This document shows positions 8,219 to 14,961 of a stretch of DNA of 64,000 nucleotides, piece after piece. The DNA comes from Ignavibacteriales bacterium (GTDB lineage: Bacteria > Bacteroidota > Ignavibacteria > Ignavibacteriales > Ignavibacteriaceae), in assembly GCA_016709155.1 (NCBI GenBank), contig JADJEI010000001.1:1364001-1428000 (forward strand). The letters run 5' to 3'. Each line of letters opens with the position of its first letter. Within the stretch, counting starts at the first letter, position 1. The position numbers were made by a program, and so were the translations under genes. A model generated the notes under the pieces. It saw only the letters and a program-made list of their open reading frames with translations. It was not told the DNA's origin and did not search any database.

Positions 8219-9619
8219 ATGTTACAGTACCAAAAATCGTTACGATATATTAGGCTCTTACTCGACATATCCACAATTGTACCCGCATACTTTATCACCG
8301 TTTGGATGGAATTTTATCCAAAGACACCTGTATTCAGCTATAAAATATTTTTCATATTAATTTTTCTTGTCTTAGTTTGGCCGGCCTCAGCAACTTTTTC
8401 AGATGCATATGACGAATTTCGCTCAAGAAACTTTACATTTGAAATTGCTTCTGTGGTAAAAAATGTATTCATTCAGTCGATAGCTGCTATAGTTATTTTA
8501 TTTTTTGCCAAACACAAACATCTGGATGAAGCATTTATTGTAATATACCCCACCTTACTTTTCCTTCTATTGCTTATAAACAAAATGATAGTCCGGAAAG
8601 TTCTCCAACTGCAGAGAAAAAAGGGAATGTTTTTAAGGAACCTTTTAATAGTTGGTACCGGCGAACTGGGAATGAGTTTTTTCGATATTCTTCAAAAAAA
8701 TCCTCAGTTTGGTTACAGAGTAGTCGGCTTCGTAGACGATAAAAAGAATACCGTCCTGAATGGATTATATCGTGGCGATATTGGCAATTTGGATGAAATA
8801 CTCTCAAACTCAGAAATCAATGATGTTATAATTGCACTTCCGGATTATTCAGCAAACAAACTGGAAGGTGTTATTAAAACTTGTGAAAACCACACTATAC
8901 GAGTAAAAGTGATTCCAGATTATTTCAAATTTATGTCATCCAAATATAAATTTTCAATGTTTGGAAGATTCCCAATTGTTTCAGTAAGAGAGGATAGATT
9001 AAATGAATTCCATTGGCGATTAATAAAGAGAGCCTTGGATCTTGGGGTTACCCTGTTCTTATTTTTACTTATTTTCTGGTGGCTTTGGCCAATTATAGGT
9101 TTCGCAATAAAGATGAGTTCAGCAGGCCCTATTTTCTTTAAACAAGAACGTTGGGGAAGACATAACCAAAGATTTATTGCTTATAAATTTCGCTCTATGA
9201 AGACAGATTGTGCTGAAATTTCTTCTACGGGAAAATATGTGCAGGCTACTAAAAATGATCCGAGAATTACTAAAATTGGAAATTTTCTTCGGAAGACAAG
9301 TCTTGATGAATTACCTCAATTTATTAACGTTCTTAAAGGTGAAATGAGTTTAGTAGGACCGAGACCTCATCCAACACCGCTAAACCTTGAATCAAAAAAC
9401 CAAGTTTATTTATACATGCTTAGGCATCTTGTAACTCCCGGTCTGACGGGTTGGGCACAGATAAAAGGTCACAGGGGAGAAACGAAAACAGTGGAAGATA
9501 TGCAACAGAGAATTAACCACGATGTGTGGTATATTGAAAACTGGTCATTCTGGTTGGACATTCAAATCATTTTGCTTACCATTTGGCTGATGATTATTGG
9601 AGATCAAAAAGCATATTGA
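8219..9619 (+). CDS. Undecaprenyl-phosphate sugar phosphotransferase (WcaJ/polyprenyl glycosylphosphotransferase family)
   Basis: 466 residues. Four N-terminal membrane segments (about residues 10-115) precede a Rossmann-like domain (LIVGTGELGMSFF, about residue 142 on), another membrane segment near residue 270, and a C-terminal bacterial sugar-transferase domain. The latter shows KQERWGRHNQRFIAYKFRSM, LRKTSLDELPQFINVLKGEM and SLVGPRPHP, the conserved family core. It transfers a hexose-1-phosphate from UDP-sugar to undecaprenyl phosphate, the first step of exopolysaccharide repeat assembly. It is the last plus-strand gene of the cluster and faces the minus-strand acyl-CoA dehydrogenase gene. 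No flippase, polymerase or export gene is visible here. Confidence 0.92.
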   Translation: MLQYQKSLRYIRLLLDISTIVPAYFITVWMEFYPKTPVFSYKIFFILIFLVLVWPASATFSDAYDEFRSRNFTFEIASVVKNVFIQSIAAIVILFFAKHKHLDEAFIVIYPTLLFLLLLINKMIVRKVLQLQRKKGMFLRNLLIVGTGELGMSFFDILQKNPQFGYRVVGFVDDKKNTVLNGLYRGDIGNLDEILSNSEINDVIIALPDYSANKLEGVIKTCENHTIRVKVIPDYFKFMSSKYKFSMFGRFPIVSVREDRLNEFHWRLIKRALDLGVTLFLFLLIFWWLWPIIGFAIKMSSAGPIFFKQERWGRHNQRFIAYKFRSMKTDCAEISSTGKYVQATKNDPRITKIGNFLRKTSLDELPQFINVLKGEMSLVGPRPHPTPLNLESKNQVYLYMLRHLVTPGLTGWAQIKGHRGETKTVEDMQQRINHDVWYIENWSFWLDIQIILLTIWLMIIGDQKAY

Positions 9620-9683
9620 TTATTCTCTGCATTTCAAAACAATAATATCAGACCAGTGACAATGAAGTAAGGTTGAATTAAAT

Positions 9684-10835
9684 TTACAGACCTAGCCACC
9701 GTGCTATTATGTTTCTTTGCACCTCATTAGCACCCGAATAAATTGTTCCTGCCATTGAGTCTCTTAGAATTCTTTCAACTTCATATTCTGTTGTGAATCC
9801 GTAACCGCCAAATATCTGAACTGTATCCATTGCACATTTGATTAAGGCTTCACTGACATAAACTTTTGTAATCGAAGCATCCATTGTAACGTGTTTCCCT
9901 TTGTCTAAAAGCCAGGCTGCTTTATAAACCAGGTTCCTTGATGTTTCAATTCTGATTTTCATATCGACAATTTTGTGCGAGATCGCTTGATAGGAAGAAA
10001 TTTTATTGCCTGAAGCTTTTCTTGTTTTTGAATACTTAATAGCTTTTTCTAGTAACCGCTCCATAGTTCCGATATGTGCAGCAGCAATACAAATTCGTTC
10101 CCAATCCATTGAATAAGCAAAAATTGTTGGACCTGCTCCAAGCCCGCCTAAAACAGCTTTCGCGGGTACAAAAGCATTATCTAAGACTATTTCACCTATT
10201 GGACTTGTACGAAGACCCATCTTTTCGAACTTTTGGCCAGGTATGTACCCCGGTGTATCCCGCTCAACTAAAAAAACAGAGATGCCGCCATAGTAACCTT
10301 TGTCAACATCGCTCATCGCATACAAAATTGCAAGATCAGCAACCGGACCATTGGATGAAAAAGTTTTTGTGCCTGTAATTCTAAATCCATCTTTATCGGG
10401 TAAAGCTTTGGTTGACATATTAAATGCATCACTACCTGAACTGGGTTCAGTCATTCCATTAACAGCTATAATAGATCCATCACAAAGACGGGGGAGGTAC
10501 TTTTGTTTCTGTTCTTCATTGGCGTATTTCCAAATGGGTATTACACAAGCAAGTAGATGTGCACATATTGAAAAAACTAAGCCTCCATCTTCACACCCGT
10601 ACCCCAACCCTTCTAACGCGATAGCCGTTGATACGGCATCTAATCCAAGTCCGCCATATTCTTCCGGCACGGGTAAACCCTGTAAACCCATTTCGCCGCA
10701 CTTTTGCCAAAGATCGCGGGAAAATGTTTGTTGTCGATCTCTTTCAATTACGTTGTTATTCAGTTCTTTTTTTGCAAATCGAATTATTTCTTTTTTTAGA
10801 TTTAATTGGTCTTCGGTATATCCAAAATCAATCAT
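9684..10835 (-). CDS. Acyl-CoA dehydrogenase family flavoprotein, possible carrier-protein-bound aminoacyl dehydrogenase
   Basis: 383 residues with the full acyl-CoA dehydrogenase fold: N-terminal helical domain, middle GMTEPSSGSDAF flavin segment, and C-terminal QIFGGYGFTTEYEVER. The glutamate normally found in the YEG motif near the C-terminus is replaced (IYSGANEVQR). Instead Glu246 in DWERICIAAA sits where isovaleryl-CoA-type dehydrogenases and, as I recall, prolyl-carrier dehydrogenases (PltE/RedW type) place the catalytic base. The start overlaps the end of the adenylation gene by one base, so the two are translationally coupled. A role oxidising an aminoacyl group on the neighbouring carrier protein is inferred; ordinary acyl-CoA oxidation is the alternative. 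Confidence 0.85.
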   Translation of the reverse strand: MIDFGYTEDQLNLKKEIIRFAKKELNNNVIERDRQQTFSRDLWQKCGEMGLQGLPVPEEYGGLGLDAVSTAIALEGLGYGCEDGGLVFSICAHLLACVIPIWKYANEEQKQKYLPRLCDGSIIAVNGMTEPSSGSDAFNMSTKALPDKDGFRITGTKTFSSNGPVADLAILYAMSDVDKGYYGGISVFLVERDTPGYIPGQKFEKMGLRTSPIGEIVLDNAFVPAKAVLGGLGAGPTIFAYSMDWERICIAAAHIGTMERLLEKAIKYSKTRKASGNKISSYQAISHKIVDMKIRIETSRNLVYKAAWLLDKGKHVTMDASITKVYVSEALIKCAMDTVQIFGGYGFTTEYEVERILRDSMAGTIYSGANEVQRNIIARWLGL

Positions 10836-12376
10836 TAATACTCCTTCAATTTCTGATAGTCAATTTTATTTGTAGAAGTTTTGGGTAGTGATTTCTGAAA
10901 AGAAAATCTATCAGGAATCATATACTGAGGAAGATTATCTGAACTAAATTGCTTCATCTTAATCATTGATTCTTCAGCCGTATCATTCATTACGAGAAAT
11001 GCTTTCACCAAAACACCCCCATCCTTATCTGTCCCTGTAATTGCGGCAGCTTCTAAAACTGCTGGATGTTTATAAAGTGCAGTTTCAATTTCACCAAGCT
11101 CCACGCGGTAACCACGTCGCTTAACCATCCTATCTTTCCTGCTGACATAAGTATAATTTCCCTCCTCTTCTTCGATAACAAAGTCTGCGATTTGATACCA
11201 TTTTATTCCGTTTTTATCTTTGAAAAAAACGGCTTCGTTTCTTTCCGGAAGATTCCAATAACCTTGCATTATTGGTCCTGTAACACAAAGTTCGCCTTCA
11301 GATAATTTTGGTACCAATTCACATTCATCATTAAATACTTTACACGTTAAATGTGAGCAATCCTTGCCTATTGGGAATGGGGTGGTTTTATCATCGGGAA
11401 TTTTATCAGGGATTTCATAATAAGTACATACGTTAGTTTCAGTAGGACCGTATAAATTAAAATATCTTTTATCCGTCCAAATTTCTTTTAAAGCTCTTAA
11501 ATGTTTAATTGGAAAAACTTCTCCGGCAAAATGAACAATTCTAAGTTTTGAATGATCCAATTTCTCAAGTTTACCAAACTTTAACAATAAAGTAAGTATT
11601 GAAGGAGTGGAATACCAAATCGAAATCTTCTTTTCTGAAATTAGCGGGGCAAGAGTCATTGGCTGTTTTCCGGTTTCTTCATCAATTAAAACGAGTGTTG
11701 CACCGTGTTTCAGCGAAACATAAATATCATGAATTGAAAGATCGAAATGAAAAGGTGCGTGAGATGAGAATCTGTCATTTTCATTTGGCTTAAAAGTCTC
11801 TGAACACCAATCGACAAAAGCTAAAGCGCCTTTGTGAGAATATTTCACTCCCTTAGGATTTCCAGTTGAGCCTGAAGTATAAAGTATATAGGCTAAACTA
11901 TCATCAGGATCATCACACTTGATATCATCGAAAGTAGAAGCTGCCGGATTATTTTTTCCCGGACCATCAATTATGACAAGCTGTTCACCAAATTCAAAGT
12001 GAACTTTTACTTCGCCCCATCCCAATGCTTCTTTAAATCCTTCGAGAAATTCTTTTTCAATTATTACAAGCTTCACCAGGCAATCGCTCATAATGAAGGC
12101 ATTTCTTTTTGGGGGCGAACCCGGATCGACCGGGACATAAGTTGCATCAGCTTTTAGAATTCCAAAGATCGCCGATACCATATCAATTGTTTTATGAGAA
12201 TAGATGCCCACACGATCGCCATTGACAACACCCGCCTTGGTCAATTCATTTTTGATAACACTGGTTAGCGAATCCAGTTCGCCGTAAGAAATGCTGCCGC
12301 CTTGCAGATTTTCAATTGCATTTTTATCGGGGAATTTAGCAGCAGAATTTTCTAACAGGTTATGAAGTTTCATCAT
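10835..12376 (-). CDS. Stand-alone amino-acid adenylation enzyme (AMP-binding; PltF/DltA-like)
   Basis: 513 residues. It activates a carboxylic acid as the adenylate and loads it on a carrier protein. Core motifs: YILYTSGSTGNPKG (A3, about residues 160-173), HAPFHFDLSIHD (A4), FNLYGPTETNVC (A5), SRKDRMVKRRGYRVELGEIE (A8) and TSTNKIDY with the catalytic Lys near the C-terminus (A10). A7 reads QIADF in place of the usual TGD. Reading the ten specificity positions by eye gives D-L-H-Y-H-A-L-V-C-K, which by memory agrees at eight positions with prolyl-AMP ligases of pyrrole pathways and less with D-alanine ligase DltA. No condensation or thioesterase domain is attached. It lies between the carrier protein and the flavoprotein. 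Confidence 0.88.
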   Translation of the reverse strand: MMKLHNLLENSAAKFPDKNAIENLQGGSISYGELDSLTSVIKNELTKAGVVNGDRVGIYSHKTIDMVSAIFGILKADATYVPVDPGSPPKRNAFIMSDCLVKLVIIEKEFLEGFKEALGWGEVKVHFEFGEQLVIIDGPGKNNPAASTFDDIKCDDPDDSLAYILYTSGSTGNPKGVKYSHKGALAFVDWCSETFKPNENDRFSSHAPFHFDLSIHDIYVSLKHGATLVLIDEETGKQPMTLAPLISEKKISIWYSTPSILTLLLKFGKLEKLDHSKLRIVHFAGEVFPIKHLRALKEIWTDKRYFNLYGPTETNVCTYYEIPDKIPDDKTTPFPIGKDCSHLTCKVFNDECELVPKLSEGELCVTGPIMQGYWNLPERNEAVFFKDKNGIKWYQIADFVIEEEEGNYTYVSRKDRMVKRRGYRVELGEIETALYKHPAVLEAAAITGTDKDGGVLVKAFLVMNDTAEESMIKMKQFSSDNLPQYMIPDRFSFQKSLPKTSTNKIDYQKLKEY

Positions 12377-12379
12377 TGA

Positions 12380-12635
12380 TCAGCCTTTTTTAGATTGAAC
12401 AAAGTTTGCTATCTGAGCGATCGAATTTAAGTTATCCTGATCCACTTCGTTTGGTTTGAATTCAATTCCGAATTGGTTCTCAAGAAAAGTAACAAGTTGT
12501 AAAGTTGAAATTGAGTCAAGAATCCCGCCGCTGATCAGGGGTGGAATCTGCAAGCTCATCCGGATTTCCGCCTTCAAAATATTCATCGAGAAGGTATTGC
12601 TTAACTACTTGTTTGATCTCATTTGTGTCTGCCAT
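12380..12635 (-). pseudogene. Acyl/peptidyl carrier protein, frameshifted
   Basis: A carrier protein of about 84 residues is split across two frames. The true start is ATG at 12635-12633 with AAGGAGAT eight bases upstream. It reads MADTNEIKQVVKQYLLDEYF onward to about DELADSTP, then the frame runs into a stop. The rest, LISGGILDSISTLQLVTF and on to the stop at 12380, continues in the +1 frame. The Ser of LDS is the expected phosphopantetheine site. The shift falls in or next to the GGGG run (plus strand) at 12538-12541, needing one base removed or two added. The gene is otherwise well preserved, so a sequence error or very recent mutation is likely. Its role would be to hold the acid activated by the downstream adenylation enzyme. 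Confidence 0.85.
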
Positions 12636-12662
12636 TTTATATCTCCTTATTGGATTGGTTGA

Positions 12663-14946
12663 TTAAAAATTAAGTTTAATTTCGTTTTGCTTTTTCAATA
12701 GTTGTTTATAGAGTAAATCTGCTATCAATTTATGTCCCTCACTGTTCGGATGCATATCCCATGGGGCAACCCATAATTTTTCTTTATCAAAATCTTTAAA
12801 TACATTCTCAAGCGAAATTACAATAAACCCGGCAGCCTCAGCTTCTTTTTTTAATTTCTTAACGCTTCTATCATCCTCATTAAAAATGCCTTCTAATGTC
12901 GGTAGAAATACCCAGACGGGAATTGCATTATTTTGTCGGCAGTTTTTTACAATTTCACTATATCCCCAAGAAACAACACGATCACCATATTGAAGTAGTT
13001 TTTTCTGAACCTCATTACGGCTCATTTTATTATTAATACCGCTTTCAATTTTTAACTTTTTTAGAAAGTCAAATTCTAAATCCAATTTATCATCCAGAAA
13101 GAATCTAGTTGACCTATCAACAACTCTTTTGTTTTCTTGAGAATGCGCAAAGTAAAAGACAACATCAGGCTTAAAATTAAAAATTTTATCTTTGGTTTGT
13201 TTAACACATTGAATCAGATGATACCCCCCAACAGAAAAGTTAAGTATTTCAATTTTTTTGTTTGGATCAGTGATAAATTCTGAGTTTAAACGATCTTCAA
13301 GCAACTTCTCAAACATCATATCGTTTTCAACACCGGATCCCATCTCAACTGAAGTACCTAATAAAGCAATTCTCAAAGTGTTAGCGGGCTTTTCAATTGT
13401 GTATTCTTTATCGCGCATTCCTAAACTATTAGTAACAAGATTTGCTCTTTTTAAATATTGTGCTTTTAGAAGGAAGCAGCTCAATAAAATATAAATCGCC
13501 GGTTTCCTTAACAGCTTCGCTCTCATAAAGCGGTTTCCAATCAGGTGGAACCGCAGCTTCATTTTCTGCTAATTCAGTAGTTAGAACATTACCTTTTAGT
13601 ATGGGTTCGTAATAACCTCTTTCTGCGACCTCGGCGTCTTTAGCATTTGGTTTATTTGAGCTAATGATTGAGACAACTCTTCCAAGTCTATTTTTCTTAG
13701 GCAGATAATATTCCTGAATTCCTATTAGAAAAAGTAATAAAATTGTCAAACCGGAAATCAGCACACTCTTATTAAAAGTTTTGTTTTTACTAAAACCTGA
13801 GGCAAGATATTTATTTATCGGGAACTGGATTATTGCACCAATTAGAATGAGAAGTATAATTGCGCCAACAAGAACCGACAACTCCGAAATGCTAACACCC
13901 TGAAGCATGGACATAGTTTCTATCCACTCGGCTACTGAACTGCTCATCCAAAGCGACCACAAAATATTCATAAAGATAAACATTCCGGTGATTTGAGCAG
14001 AAAGTTTTAAAGCGTCGCTAAATGTCCAGACTTTTTTGCCTAAAGATTTTTTCTTTTTCTTTTTTTCCTGAATTACTGAATTGATAACTATGAGAATTCC
14101 AAAAATACCCCAGAATAATCCATCAACTAAAGTGATAGGGAAGATTCCCTGAATCCACAACCATTGATACGAATGAAGCATCCAGGTGATAAAAAAAACA
14201 ATCAGTAAGGTTATCACCGTAGCAATTGTCTGCGTTATGTAATAATAAACAAACTTGAAAAGCAAAAGTTGAATAACACCCCTCACCATCCATTGAATTC
14301 CTTTTTGATAAATATTATCTGCGGAGGAATCATAGTAAGTCCTTAAATAAGTCTTATAATCCACAATCGGAAACAATGGGAATAGTACATTCGGAAGTAA
14401 AAAGAAATAGGATAGATGCTGCCAAATATTTGCTTCAATTGGTCTCTGCTTCATTTCATACAAGTAAAGAACCATCCTGAACATGAAAATTGAACCGAAA
14501 ATAGGTACTATGCTAGCGCCCCACTCGGTCTGTATTACGCCTGTCCTTACCAACAAAAGGAGTGCAAACCCTAAAAATATAATTGAAACTTTAAGCCAAT
14601 AATTTAATCGTAAGTTTGCGATTAGGATAAACAGGGAACCAAGAAGGAAAATTATAAATGCATTTAAGGCGCCAATAACAATACCATAAGTGATAAAAGA
14701 AAGTAAAAGGAAGAACGGAAGCTTGTACTGTAATGGAAGGATGGAATGAATCAGAAATCCAATTCCGATTGGTACTAAAGCTAAAATTATTCCATGCTCT
14801 TCTTCAACTTTAAATTTGGAAATAACGAACAAGAGCAGCGACAATTCTATAAAAAGTAAAAGCAGTTTTTTAAAATCGATTGATTCAAATTTCTTTTCGT
14901 TTATTATTCCAACGGGTACTGGAAATATTTTATTAAGTAATGCCAT
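12663..14946 (-). pseudogene. Decayed second copy of the MBOAT-SGNH acyltransferase fusion (frameshift plus internal deletion)
   Basis: Two overlapping frames (13429-14946, 505 residues; 12663-13562, 299 residues) together match the intact fusion at 14962-17514 along its length. Joining them at the T5 run 13448-13452 by dropping one base gives TIFKRANLVTNSLGMRDKEY, which aligns without gaps with the intact copy. The MBOAT part keeps the active-site-type His (TWMLHSYQW) but lacks about 88 residues present in the intact copy, including its DFWRR region. The SGNH part keeps ALLGTSVEMGSGV, FSVGGYH and DMHPNSEGH. Loss of the MBOAT core makes acyl transfer unlikely even if the frame were restored; the SGNH half might still be expressed separately. 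Confidence 0.8.
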
Positions 14947-14961
14947 AAGGATTTAATTAGG

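Noticed and set aside
10300..10875. 191-residue plus-strand frame
   Set aside because: Lies antisense to the acyl-CoA dehydrogenase gene, whose coding is certain; composition is that of a shadow frame.
12531..12542. Programmed frameshifting in the carrier protein gene
   Set aside because: No recognised slippery heptamer or stop-codon-linked +1 site is in frame, and a carrier protein gains nothing obvious from it; an indel is simpler.
13448..13452. Functional split of MBOAT and SGNH into two proteins
   Set aside because: The SGNH frame has no ribosome-binding site and its N-terminus is read from antisense-like sequence of the MBOAT end; the gap-free match to the fused neighbour favours a frameshift.
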